From: Otis tarda
Lineage: Eukaryota; Chordata; Aves; Otidiformes; Otididae
Length of the DNA: 64,000 nucleotides
Direction: 5' to 3'
Assembly (NCBI GenBank): GCA_026413225.1
Contig: CM048552.1
Location: forward strand, 49,491,001-49,555,000
Shown piece after piece: positions 51,916-63,952 of the stretch (position 1 is its first letter; each line of letters opens with the position of its first letter). The notes under the pieces were generated by a model. That model did no database searches and was not told the origin of the DNA. It was given only the letters and a program-made list of their open reading frames with translations. The position numbers were made by a program, and so were the translations under genes.

Positions 51916-52297
51916 GACAAATAAGACTGTCAAGTAATATTTCCTTTTACAGGCTACTGTAAAGCATACATTTGTGTGTTTTAAAATACACATGATCTTA
52001 CAGTGTATTTAAAAGATTATTTAACAGATTGTCTCTCTTACCCCTTACATTTTTCGTGCAGAAATACATACACACATTCTGCTTTCAAATACTGCTGAGA
52101 AATACCATACAAAGAAATTGTATGAGCTTAAATAGAATAAACTAAAGTCAAGGTACTGTACTTAAATTTGTTTTAAGGAGGGTAGATAAACTGTGTCTCT
52201 GGCATTGTTAGGTTCAAAGATGGCAAACTCCTTGTCTATGATGCAAAGTACTAGGCTGATATGTCCAGCACAAATAAAAACTGCAAATTCAGCAAAG

Positions 52298-52412
52298 TTC
52301 TTCCTCGGCAAAGAGGAAGGAACATGATAAATGAAGAAAGCATCCCAGCCATACATAGGGAGTCTGTGCTTAACCTCCTGCCATTCTCTTGCACACAGGT
52401 AGTATTCACAAC
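52298..52412. repeat. Copy B of a diverged dispersed pair
   Basis: Partner of 51801-51915, in the same orientation and about 497 bp downstream, with similar internal spacing between matched blocks. This suggests two copies of one old repeat or an ancient local duplication. It lies within the 52261-52473 frame, which I do not regard as a gene. Confidence 0.55.
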
Positions 52413-55400
52413 TTCAGCGATATTCAATAGTAAACTCCACCTATTCCCTATATCAATGGCACAAGGCAGCTGAGAACTCAGCTTAACTAATGAGTCTGGT
52501 CTCCAACAAAATGTATTATTTCAAATGTAATGAGACAGGGCTCCAAAAGTACAGTCTGACATTTAGACCCCAATATTTAAGTCTGTAGATGTCTGGTAAT
52601 CCTCTAAGCAATGGAGCATTATAGTAGTCAAGGCAGGTGCTCATTTCCATTGCTTACATTTCCTAGGACATTCAAGGCATCCACACAGGCTGGCAGAGGT
52701 GGCATAGAGCCTGTAGGAGATCCATTGCTTTCTGAAGCCCCAGCAGGGTGTCCCAGGACACCTCCAATGTACCAGATGCTTGTGTGTGCAGGCAACTTGA
52801 TCAGTTCTGTAGACAACAGAGCCAGCAAAGCTAAGGAGCTACTCAGGTCACAAGCCAGGGGAGCTCAGTTCAGCTGTGTGAGACCCACATCTTTCTAAGT
52901 CAGCAGTTGAAGGCTGGGTGGGATTCCCTACCACATCTCCAAAAACTCCAAAAGTATGGTTAGGCACCCAAATTGAGCCTTAGATCTATCTTAGGCTGTG
53001 AAGAATCACTTTCTATGCTCTTCAGGCTGCGTTGAGCCAATTTCTGTTGACTGTGGAGGGACGCTATAGACCTGCCATCCATACAGACACTTTCCCATAG
53101 ACAGCAAATTTAGTTTTAATCTTGAGTTGAGTCTGATCCTTCAAAACTGGCAAGGAACAGACACAGCAGTCAAACTCTTCCATTTTCAGCAACTCACTAT
53201 TGTTAATACCTGAGAAAACAGAGGCAATGAATAGATCATCCAGAGATTTAATTTAAGAAAGAAAGCAAAATTTAGTGCAAGGTATGAAGCTGGAATCAAT
53301 GCATCTCAGGGTTTTGGATTAGCTATAAGTCTAGGGCAGAGTTATACAGTCAAGGAGTAGAACATTTCCCCATACCCAGGCAAAACAGTTATATTCCATT
53401 CCTGCATCCACTGGAGAGGATTTGAATCTGTGTTTTTTACTACTGGGTTACTGTCCTAAGAATCAAACCATCACATATGCTGTCCTTTCTCTTTCCTCCC
53501 AGAGCCACTGCCTTTTGTATGGATGCATTAAATGTTTACTAATCCTAAGATTAAAAGAAGAATTACATTTAACAGTGCTTGGGGCACTCAGTTAGCAAAT
53601 GAAAGACCTCTGCTCCAGTTCCTGTGTTGTATCAAGTGGAAAACAGCTTTGAACTTAACTCAGTAGACAGAGAGCAGAAACTTTTGTTTTGGTTTGATTT
53701 TTTTTTTAAATAGATATCAGATTTATAGATAACACAAATGAGTTTGATTGAAACTGCAGACAACATATTATGAATATGACTTATTCATCCTTACTTTGAC
53801 CTACTGTTTTTTTCAAATGCGTTTGGCTTAGCTCAGTTACCATGAAAAAGCAGTTAAAGCAAAATTAGGAGAAAACTCAAACAAAATTCTCTACTGGCTG
53901 CTGACAGCTGTGTAGTCAACAGGGAGTACTATATGTTAGTGAGATTTCCCATATAAAGGCTCAATTCACACATGGAGTGAAGTATAAAACATATTTTTTA
54001 AAGTTCCTTTTAAGCCAGCAAGAAGGTGGTCTCATAGGTCTAGGATAAAAGATTTCAGAGATAAACATTAAGAAAAGAGCAGAAGCATCCACTTTCCAGG
54101 ATACCCAGAAGATTTATTTATGATTGGTCTGGCAACGATGTATCTTTTAAAGATAAGATCCTACTCAAATTAATGGGAATGTTTATCTGCTCAACACATC
54201 AATACAATGCCTAGAAAACGCAGTGAGCACTTTTTCTATAAATATACAGTGTGACAAAGCCATGGTAAGCAATTTTTAAAGCAAATGAAGAGACCTGGCT
54301 TTTGTGTGCAAGACCAATATCTTAATTTAAGACATCACACACTAAATGATACGTTGCCCACAAACATGAATTATTCTCACACAAGTGAGAGCCTTTCACC
54401 CGAAAACTGTCCTTACAATTTCTATATTCAGCAGATGCCAAGAGTAGTACATTTGTCCTTCTGGAGGAACTATTGAAAACTATGGAGAAGCTCTTGAAAA
54501 GCTTCAGAAGAAAAAACTACTGGAAAGCACTGTGAAAGGGATGTTTTGAGTGTCACAAAAAATGACTTAGTTCTTGTCTCCTTGTTCTCCTGGTTGAACA
54601 ATGGATATTGGGCAAGGTGTAGTGAAAGAGAGTAAAGATGCAGATCTCAAATGAATAGCTCCTGAAGTTATAATAATATTGACAAAGATGCATTCTGCTA
54701 TATTTGTAATAAACATTTTCATCATTTACTTTGTCAGATACCAAAAGGAAATGAAAAACCAAATACTGTGCAGCTTGCAAACTACTTGACAGCAGATAGG
54801 AATTTTGTATTTTTGGTTTGATGATGGGTGGATCGTTTGAAAAAGTATAACTGGTCATCTTTCCCAAAAATGAACAAAATATTTGCTAAAATACAGGGCT
54901 ATATGCTACAAAACACCTGGGCTCTGTCACTGAGTCCCATTAGGAGCTGGGAATAATTTTCCGGGACACTGTTGGATTGTTCTTGGACTTCAGTAGTTCC
55001 TGATGAATATTTACATATTGATGTATGATGCATTGAAGACGTCAAGTGTCATTGCATAGCACTCCTGCAAACAAAATTGCTCATTACTACGACTTGTTGA
55101 TGTAGGCTTGCTGCACAGTTTGCAAGGGCTTTGTTCCCAGTTTTATCCTATTACAGTACAAGAGATTTCTTTAATTGGAATCCTCTTTCTTTAATTGAAG
55201 TTAATTGTAACAGCAGTTGCTGTGATGATCTACAGAGCTGTGCAAAATTTAGGATGTTGATTACACTTTTGGTTTTTTAGCAAAAAGTGCAACTGAAATT
55301 GTTTTTACTGCTGAAAAGGAAGAAAAATAAAGAAATCCAGCCTTTGAAATAAGAAGGAAACATTCAACATTTCAAGGTCAAGGACATATGTGGGAAGCCA

Positions 55401-56659
55401 GTGAAGGTTCTGCTTTTCATGCCCGTTGGCCCCTTTTATGAAATTACTGCTTTGCATTTGCCCTTTCCTTTTGAAGTCTTCCCCTCAATGTTTTGGCTGA
55501 AAGCAGGAAGTAGAGCAGTGGGTGAAAGCTCACACACAGAGGGAAAAAAAAAGTTTAAACATTTTCCATGGTCAGAGGGGGCTGGGATTTGCACAGAGAA
55601 ATGTTTAATTTAAAATGCGATGAATCCAAAACCGGTTGTGCCCACCTCTAGGCGTAACCAAAACAGAGCAGGCACATTAAGTTCAGTTCCACTGAAAACA
55701 CAGACCAAGCATAAAATGGAAAAGGGCAACACAGGATGGTGAGGGCCTCAAGTGATGCGGAGAGAAAATCCCGCAGGAAAGTACTAGTGTGAACATAAGC
55801 CAGCTGTGTTATTTAATGTTGGGAGGCAGGTCCTCTGTGTGCTCAACTTTTTATATGTTTTCTCGTAACGGCCAAGCATTCCATTTGGGCAAAACTCACA
55901 GTTTGCAGAGGCAGTCATAAGGCTGCAGATTTTCAGTGAAAAGCCGTTAAAGTAATGTGGTTCTCACTCTGCAATAAGCATGGCTGTTCTTTGTTTCTTG
56001 TTTGCTTGCCCTGTATGTCTCTGTTGTAGTTTCATATTATTTTAATTTTGATAGATTCTGATTAACCATGAAACTTAAGAAATATGGCTGGAACTGGGAA
56101 TCAACTCACTTTGATACCTCAAATCCCCTTGATGCTCAACAGGCCTGCAGAAACTCCTACAAGAGTCATCTTCTGAGTAAAAATACTGCCCACAGCAGCC
56201 CACAGATACTGTCCAGATTCCACCCTCCTCTCTCTTCCATTTACAACACTTAGTGTGTACAAAGACCAGAAACCAGACACATCCCCCAGCTAGGATCACC
56301 TTCTCCAACAAAAAAAAAACCTGCTGGCTCTGATGGCATTGCCTTCAGTTTCCCTACCACCTTCCCTCTACTGCCTGGTAAAGAGAAAGGTTCAGCTGTA
56401 GGCTGATTAACACGTGAGAACCTAAGGAAGTCTCATAACATGGGGATGTCGGGCCGTCAGCTGCGGTGAATTAGTGCACACACTTGCTTCAGTCATGAGC
56501 TGTCTGCTCAACAGCTGTGAGCCTGGGGTGCTGTGGCTCACTTTGTGGTGTTTAGGCAGACAGAAAAGGTATGGCCTGTCCTAGTTTAAGCTCACCTATG
56601 AATGTGGCACTGTACGTTTCCACACCAGGTGGATACCATAGTAATCATAGCCTAAGCAG

Positions 56660-56698
56660 AAAAAAAAAAACAAACAACAAAACAAAACAAAACAATAA
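56660..56698 (+). repeat. A-rich (CAAAA)n simple repeat
   Basis: An A run followed by CAAAC, CAAAA repeats and AATAAAC. Simple sequence resembling a decayed poly(A) tail, but with no recognisable retroposon upstream. Confidence 0.85.
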
Positions 56699-57797
56699 AC
56701 AGCTGCCACTGCATGGCTGCAAACCTGCTTTCAGTTACAACCTCTTGTTTTCAGGTGCTTCTATTTACAACAAAGAGCTGCCCATGCAGTTAAGTTTTTC
56801 CAGACAAAGTCATTGTTCGACAGGTAAGCAGTTATTTTCAAAACTAGGTGCAAAAACATTGCAGAATTATTATCTGAGAGATGAGAGGAGCTGTAAATAT
56901 CCCTTCCTCACAATAAAAAAATCATCTGGACTCCCTTTGACTAATTCTATAGCTGAGCTGGCTGATGTTTGGCACTCAGCATGTTTAGCTTATACATACT
57001 TAAACTCCTAAGCTGTTCCTCAGGAAAGCTAAGGTACACTTTGAAAATAAATATTTATGGACTGCATACTGGCAACAGAAACAACATAGATACCAAGAGA
57101 ACAGCTCAGATAAGGCAGCAGGCATGGTACTCCGGTAAGTATGCTCCTGATGTAGCTACCCAGTCCGTGCTGGGACATAAACCAGTGGGTACGAGTGAAC
57201 GTTTGGCAGTGCCTGACAACACCAAAGTCCAAGCCTGTGCATGTATTAGACTGGAACAAAACTTATAGAAATGAATATGTATATGGAGCTGTAATGCTTT
57301 TCAAAGTCTATAGAATGCTTTTAATTTCTTATATATGTGCTCCTACATGTGCCATGATATGCCTACATATGCACGAGACCTCAGCCACAAGCGGGCATGC
57401 TGTAAGCCTCATACAGCTGATTTAAGTTAGAAGGTCCATCTGTGAACTGCTGAGGTTAAGGAGGAGGCACCCCTCAGCTGGGGCACCCCCTGCCACAGAG
57501 ACCCAGCAGAATAGCAGGCAGGCACTCCCGAGGGTGGAGACGTGCTCAGGCACTCCGGCAGGATTTGCACTTGTTTTAAGGTACACCCACAAGAACAGTA
57601 CACAATATTTCTCTGGTTATTTTTAAATGAAATGTCAAAATACCTTTGACAACACAGTGGTGGGGATGAAAAAGAAAGGAACAGAAAATAAATATGGGCC
57701 CTGAAGAGCTCTCAGTAGCTGGGAAGCACATGGAATGTGGTTCATTCAGCTCCTGAGTCTGAGAGGAATAGTTTAATCAGCATTCTGGAAAAATTTA

Positions 57798-57816
57798 GTG
57801 TGTGTGTGTGTGTGTG
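57798..57816 (+). repeat. (GT)9 microsatellite
   Basis: Nine consecutive GT units, uninterrupted, ending in GCATG. Ordinary dinucleotide microsatellite. Confidence 0.95.
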
Positions 57817-57906
57817 CATGTGGCTTTATAACCTGCATTTTTTTCACTTTAATATAATGTAATCAAGTTTCCACTCTAAAAGTTACAGGATGTTGCGTGT
57901 GAATGC

Positions 57907-57956
57907 CAGTGAAGAAGTTAACTATTGATATCAGTGAAGAAGCGTAACTATTCATG
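57907..57956 (+). repeat. 25-bp imperfect tandem duplication
   Basis: CAGTGAAGAAGTTAACTATT at 57907 is followed 25 bp later by CAGTGAAGAAGCGTAACTATT at 57932. The duplication leads into a GCATGCATG-rich segment. Confidence 0.75.
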
Positions 57957-58438
57957 CATGTAGGCTGGAGTGCATGCATGCTGGAAACACTGAAGAATTG
58001 CTGAGGACCTGACAAGTTTAGGGAACTTTAACTGACCTAATTAGGCACAGCACCCACCCCCCTCTTCCCTGCTCCTTTTTTCTTTCTTTCCCAAGGAGAC
58101 AATACCTCGGGGAAAGTTCTCTGATTAATAAGTTCTCCCAACTTCAGAGATACAGAGATTGTATTTCCAGTTGAAAGCCTGAGTTACTAGGGAGGCTGGA
58201 GCTGAAACTTGTTTCAGCCTGTAAATCACAGGACTATGCGCCATGGGCCAAGCTCTGTTTTGATTTGGTACAGCGTAAAGAGATTCCTATCAGGGTGCCC
58301 CATATAAACATCCAAAAAAGATCATGTTTCTAACCCCACAGCAAGGAGCAGATGTAATTTTCCATGATTCATTTACGGGTTAAAAAAGTCAATAGAAACA
58401 TTACAAAATGTTCAGCTCAGTTCAAAAATAACTACTAG

Positions 58439-58915
58439 CTATACATTAAGCAACCCTCCGAATACACGATAACTTCTGGGAATGTCAACCAAAGGGTGTG
58501 CAGACTGGTTGGTAAATGGTCTCTGTGTGAAAAATAACGAGTGTGTTTGTTGAGCAAGGTCATTACAGTAGTTCAAAACTTGTGGTCGGCAGCAGCGTGC
58601 TGGGTGTTGCTGAGTCTGCAATTTCGTGGCAATACAAATATCAACAGACTGGCCAAGTAGCGCAGAGTCAGTTTTTGTAACTGAGCACTGCAGGATACAT
58701 TCAGGACTCTGATTTATTAGAAACTTCATCAACGGTTGAGTTAGGATTTCCCCATTATAGCCTTTTGACGTGCAAATTAGAACAAAATTATGCCACATTG
58801 TAAACTCAATATGTTTTATCCAAAGCTTTGCATATGATTTTGATTTAAAAATGCACAAGTCTGAACATATTCTTTGAAATGTTTGTTTGTTTTTTCCAGT
58901 TGGAGATAGATACAC
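58439..58915 (-). other. Long open frame of unknown meaning, 158 codons
   Basis: An unusually long open frame for this AT-rich window. It begins only at a GTG; the first ATG is at 58796-58798, leaving about 119 codons. The peptide is rich in Ser, Thr, Gln, Ile and Cys, with no repeated pattern, membrane segment or domain that I can recognise. No splice sites were established. It is more probably a chance open frame or a piece of an old, unrecognised element than a gene. Confidence 0.2.
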
Positions 58916-60009
58916 TCAGATCCAAGTACATCAAAAAATAAAGTAGCTTAGCTAAAGTTTCTCCAGGGAAAAGACCTAGTAATCTCAGCTATTGAGAGAA
59001 ACTGGTAATTAACATGAGATGAGGTGTATTTGGCAGCAGCAAAGTACATTTCTGGCCCTCTATCACATCTGTATATCTCATACTTGTTGCTGAACCTTAT
59101 TAGTACAACAATCTTATGAAGAGTGGCCTTATTTTCCTAGCATAGTATGTAGTTTGTATGGATACAAACAGCTAAAAAGATCTCAAAATTATTTTTGGGG
59201 ATGGTGAAGGAAATCAGCATCTTCTTATGCTTAATTCCATGTGTAGAAAAGAAGAGAATCTTCTCAATTACTTATTGTTAACTGTTTACCCAGCTGTAAC
59301 TAAATAGCAGTAAATATATCAAAAGTCTTACATCTAGCCAGGAATCATCACAGGAGCATCTCTCTAACATCTTCACCCTTTGTTTGATCCTCTGGAAAAA
59401 TCCAGAAGACTTTTTTGACATGATGTAGAATTAAATAGTATTTTCTCTATAGCCTAACTGTCTGTGAAATGATTTTAAAAGAAACAATATACTTTAGGTA
59501 AATTTTATTTCTATTGTAATCTTTTGAAGTTTCTGTAGAATCCTATTAGCTTCCATTCTACTTTCGTTTTTCCACAGATGCATGCCCAGTCCCAAATACC
59601 AAACACCTCTATTTCCATAAAATGTATGTTCCTGACATTCACAACCGCAACATCACTGTCTCACCCCAGCAGCAGCCAAGTGACTAATATCCTCTCCTTT
59701 CAGTTCCTCACTCCACTGACTGCCTGTTCTAGATTTCATAACCACCTAAACTTTTTTTATAAGGTTCTTAAATGAACAGGTACCCTGATGAATGTTTTGT
59801 GCAAGTGAACAGTTTGCCTTCCTGTGTGCTCTTAAACAAGAGCTTTCAAAGGCTTGAGGGGTGGGAGGGAAGGGAGAAAGGCCAGGCAAGGGATGGCAGG
59901 GAGCCTGCACGCTGGTGATAGAGCTGGTAGGGATGTCAGTCCTGCTCATGGGTCCTACACTTACAGCAACAATGCACCATTGTCTATTCAGCTTGGATCA
60001 TTTAGCTTA
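58916..60009. other. Gene-free DNA
   Basis: No recognisable gene, RNA or mobile element. Frames here are short and overlap on both strands. Confidence 0.55.
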
Positions 60010-60204
60010 CTAAGTAAAACTGCCAGACAAGGTTTGTTGGGTTTTTTTGGCCAGCATGTAGAGGATAGCTCCGTCCTCGTTGAACCACAAATAGTACCAC
60101 CCAAGGACGATGCCGAGGAAACATGATACATAGGAAGAAAAACCAGAATGCTTCAAGGATTTTGATTTGGAGCTGAGACGTGTTTCAGGGGTATGAATTA
60201 CCAC
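60010..60204 (-). other. Coding-like open frame with a hydrophobic segment
   Basis: The minus-strand frame is open for 64 codons, from just after a TAA to a TAG at 60010-60012. It has good third-position variety and about five CpG in 120 bp, against few around it. The peptide has a hydrophilic Ser/Lys start, a candidate membrane segment at about residues 24-40 (SSYVSCFLGIVLGWYYLWF), and an NEDG turn followed by ILYMLAKK. No ATG precedes the hydrophobic segment (the frame begins at GTG), so as a gene it would need splicing; an AG after GTCTC on the minus strand (about 60171-60176) is one possible acceptor. Alternatives are a decayed small membrane-protein pseudogene or chance. I cannot name the family. 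Confidence 0.2.
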
Positions 60205-62570
60205 TTAGTTAAGAAGGGAGCAGGAAACAAAAAGAGAGTAATGTTTGAAACAAAAATGTCATTCTAACATTGCTATTAGTTTATGGGGTTGAGGTGGGTT
60301 GGTTTTTTTTCCTTTTTAAAAGCTAAACATGAAAGTTCTTCTTCAAACAGTCAGCCATCTGGCCCTTACTGGATTTTAATGCATCTCCTGAAATCTGATC
60401 TGAATTCATATAGGCAATAGTGTCCTTTGAAGTTAGCAAGCACATAAACACAAAAGCTTTATCAGTAGGGCCATTCATACAGCAGTAAGCGATTCATCCA
60501 GCCCCAGCCTGTCCCAGCACAAAAACCAGTCCCAACAAAGCATCTAATTTGGGGGATAGGATCCCACTCCCTAAGCACACAGAGTCTCCAGTTACTCATG
60601 TGATGTGTGGGGCACTAAGTAGGAACAAGAGTGAGATCGGCCCTGTGACCTCTAGGACAAGCTGCAGGGCTGTTACACAGGCGTCTCTGGCCTGAGTCAC
60701 TTGCTGATTATATAGCAATAACAGTGCACTGAAGCTTTAAAAAGATCTTAAAACAAGATTCTTGTTGTGTTGTTCAATAGCTACGCTGTGCCAAAGAGTC
60801 TGGCAGGGTCTACTTCACAGGATGGAGCAGGTCAAACTGATCTATGGTCTGTAATTTTAGCCCTCTGCCCAGCGCAACATAGCAACAGCGTCTTCTAGTT
60901 GGCTTTTCTGAGAGACCTCCTACCCACAACTTCCTTCATACAGCCTAAAATAACAACAGTTCCTATCAATGTTAGCATAGTTCAGAATGTCTACGTAATA
61001 ATATAAAGTTATACAGAGCAATATAGAACAATATAGAATGTCAAGAAGTGTCCAACCAATTAATCTCTGGGGTGTCCTACACTATCAGGAAAACCTGAAG
61101 GTTTCCCCTAAATCATCGAGACATTGTTAGGCAACAGGAGGTCCCTCAGCTCCACTTGCCTGCTCTCTCAGCCTCCATTTAACCTGTCAAGATTGTCACC
61201 TGCTAGAGACATTTTCGGATGAAGCAATTAGCTCGACATCCTTATTTCCATCCCCATCTCCATTTTTCCAGCTCTACTTCTGTCTCTGGAGATGTCACCA
61301 CGTAAAGAGCAGAGTCACAAGTTCATTAAACCGCAAAGTCGATTAGATACCTGCTGCCTGAGAATAGTATTTCCTGTCACGGCCAGACATGGCACAATTT
61401 ACATGAAATTGCAGCATCTCCAGGATCACATCACGTTGAATTTTCATACAGCTTTGTTTGTCTTTCTATATAATTGCAATTCCCCAGCAACTGCAATGTA
61501 AGTTTCTAACGTGACAGGCATTCTTATCTTTAGGTTTCTCCTGAAAAATTGTCAGCAGATGATAACTCATGATTCATTAGTGCAGTTTGCAGTTTCGCTG
61601 TTCCCATCTCAAATCACAGTCTGATTCAGCAATCTTCTTCTATGAGGCACTTTATTATTTTGATAATATTTTCCAACTGCTTGATGGGAAATAAAAGGAA
61701 CTAGTGGTTACTAATCTAAAGTTGTATTTTCTTCAAAATTACCTAAACTCAATGTCATGTCAGCCATGAATTTTTCATGAAAACTCTCTGTCTCACTACC
61801 TAAAATTGGATATGCATGGCGATACCTTCTCTTAATAGTATCTCAGGAAACTGGGAGCAGCTTAGAATAACTTCAACATTCATTTTATCTCTAGCTAACA
61901 AACAAATTGTTACTTATTTTTTTTAATAGATCAATAGTTCATTTGCCAACAAAAAGGCCTCTTTGCTTTATTTGGACTATATTTCTGTTATAGACAGCAT
62001 ATAAATAGTTTCCAGGCTCCCATTGTAATTTTGAAACCAATATAAAATTGGTTGAATAAAAATATTCAGCCCTGCACATGGCTTTTTCTGATTATTCAAT
62101 GATTTTCATATGACATGTTAACATTTTTCTATCACACACTGGGAATTGCAAGATGCACAAAAAAAAAAGTCATGTCTAGGATGAGCATGCAAGTGATCAA
62201 AATATTTCAGAATACATTGACCTAGGTAGTTTTTTCAGGAAGAATTTTGTCTCAATGGCATCTCATATAATCTTTTGTCTGAGACTTGAAAGGAAATTTA
62301 TAAACTTGACATGGTCAAAATATAACTCAGGACTTTCCCCAAGGGCCTTCAATACATTTATCTGCTGAAACCAAGTCTCTCTCAAGTTTCTATTCAGTTC
62401 ATAGTGGAAAAAAAAAATGCTAAGCTCTGTATCCATGGAAAAGGCTTATCCAGACCCTTTTGGCAAATAAAAAAAGGGGCTTGTAGATATTTTTAGCTAA
62501 AGTAGACCTCTTACCAAAACAAGTAATCAAAATTGCACATTTTCACATCTGTGAATTTAGGCCCCAAGTG
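60205..62570. other. Gene-free DNA
   Basis: No recognisable gene. Includes a G/T-rich patch with a T run at about 60285-60320 and a duplicated CAATATAGAACAATATAGAA at about 61019-61037. Frames are at most about 70 codons. Confidence 0.55.
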
Positions 62571-62634
62571 AAAAAAAAAAAAAAAGCCTTTTTCTTGTTG
62601 GGGGTTTGGTGGTTTGGTTTTTTTTTTTTTTTTT
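62571..62634. repeat. A15 and T17 runs in inverted arrangement
   Basis: A15 at 62571-62585 is followed by a 32-bp G/T-rich spacer (GTTGGGGGTTTGGTGGTTTGG within it) and T17 at 62618-62634. The two runs can pair as a 15-bp A-T stem. The G/T-rich spacer leading into a T run resembles patches near 48842 and 60285, and the reverse complement near 51137. Confidence 0.85.
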
Positions 62635-63944
62635 GGAAATAGCTCTTTCAGAGCTCCTTTGAGTTGTCCAGGGACAAGTTCTTATTTTTGTTATCATTCC
62701 TTACTGTCCCTGTGGATTTGCACCAAGTGAGACAGAGACTTTAGTGGGGATGTGAGATAGTTCATAGTATTTCTGGATTTTGACAGAAGGCTCAGCCGTT
62801 GTACAAACACAGCAAATACTTCTCAGATGTTGGTCCTCCAGGCCATGGAATATATCTTGACTTCTGTTTGTGAGGAGTTTAGCATGAAAAGGGTCCCTGT
62901 GCAAGCCCAGGCTTCAGGACAGCACCATAACACAGAAACAGATAGCGATCATGGCATGTTAAGGCACTTTCCTCACTGCTGCAAGAAATGTGCACTTTGT
63001 GATGGTAAAAATCAATTGTTTTGAGATTAGAAACAGAAGAGTTGCCCATGGAGCTGACTGAGCCATCCTCATGCCAGGGGTGGGGAGGAAGGAGCAATTG
63101 CCACTCCTTTTTCCAGTCAGACAGAGGACTTTGCATTCAGTGTGCTCCCAGGTCATTTGTAAAAGCTTTGTGTAAACAGAACTAGCAGATCTTCTGATAA
63201 ACTCCACTGAAAATTATTTCTTCCTTTTCTGCATTTGTTATAAGGAAGTATGTGCTCCCCTGAGCAACTCATGTTACCAAGAAATAAAAGCAGTTTATTG
63301 GGTACGTAAAACTTTCCAAAGAAGAAATACCCATCAAGGCCAACCACAGTTCTAGCCACCAGTGTATGACAAATTCTTCTCTTCTACCTTGAAAGCCCTT
63401 TATATCTGTATGAATTTCCAAAGGCAGGCCATGAGTAGTGTTAGACAGTGAAGCCAGGTACAGTTTTCTTCTCAGAGATAATTCAGAGCGGGTCTTATTG
63501 TTGCAAGTGTATTTTTGCCAATTACTGTCTTTCAGTCTCCAGGCAAGGGCATGGCCAAAGCTCAGTCACTCCAGTAGCTCCACAGAGAATGTTGTAAACA
63601 AAACACTTGCTGGGCACAGCCTGTAATGTTGGCAGAGCAAGCAGAAAGGAAAGCAGACAGGTACCACTATTTCATGTGCTTTGTCTTTCCCTCTGATGAG
63701 TGTTTGTGGGGTGTGTGCACACGTGCACGTTTGCGTGTATAGACATTTAGAGGCCCCTGTGAGGAGGGGACACAGCCAGCTGCCTTCGCATAGGCCACCA
63801 GGTTGTCCAGGCCAGGAACAGCTCCCCAGAGCAAGAGGGCAGGAGAAGTCTGTTGGGGACTCCTACCCTGTGTCCACAGCCTGCCTAGAAATGGGGCCAG
63901 GCTTGCTAAGAGGTTTCCTATTCCATAAACTCTGGGTTTTGTTT
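62635..63944. other. Gene-free right flank
   Basis: No recognisable gene. Short overlapping frames occur on both strands, and the 110-codon minus frame at 63667-63999 runs through the alternating tract at 63711-63730 and into the candidate exon edge. None has a recognisable domain. Confidence 0.5.
63711..63730. repeat. 20-bp alternating purine-pyrimidine tract with two palindromes
   Basis: Every step from 63711 to 63730 alternates purine and pyrimidine. The tract contains the palindromes GTGTGCACAC (63713-63722) and ACGTGCACGT (63721-63730), and CACGTG at 63720-63725. The sequence type favours left-handed Z-DNA. CACGTG is also the E-box/G-box core bound by bHLH factors, but a single site proves nothing. 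Confidence 0.85.
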
Positions 63945-63952
63945 CAGGTTGT

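Larger units (their letters stand above)
52413..58438. other. Gene-free DNA
   Basis: No gene recognised. Near 53418-53470, GGATTTGAATC followed by CTACTGGGTTACTGTCCTAA resembles the B-box end of an old tRNA-derived SINE, but it is too diverged to call. An A-rich (CAAAA)n patch lies at about 56660-56698, (GT)9 at 57798-57815, and a 25-bp near-duplication with CAGTGAAGAAG at 57907 and 57932. Frames are short. Confidence 0.5.
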
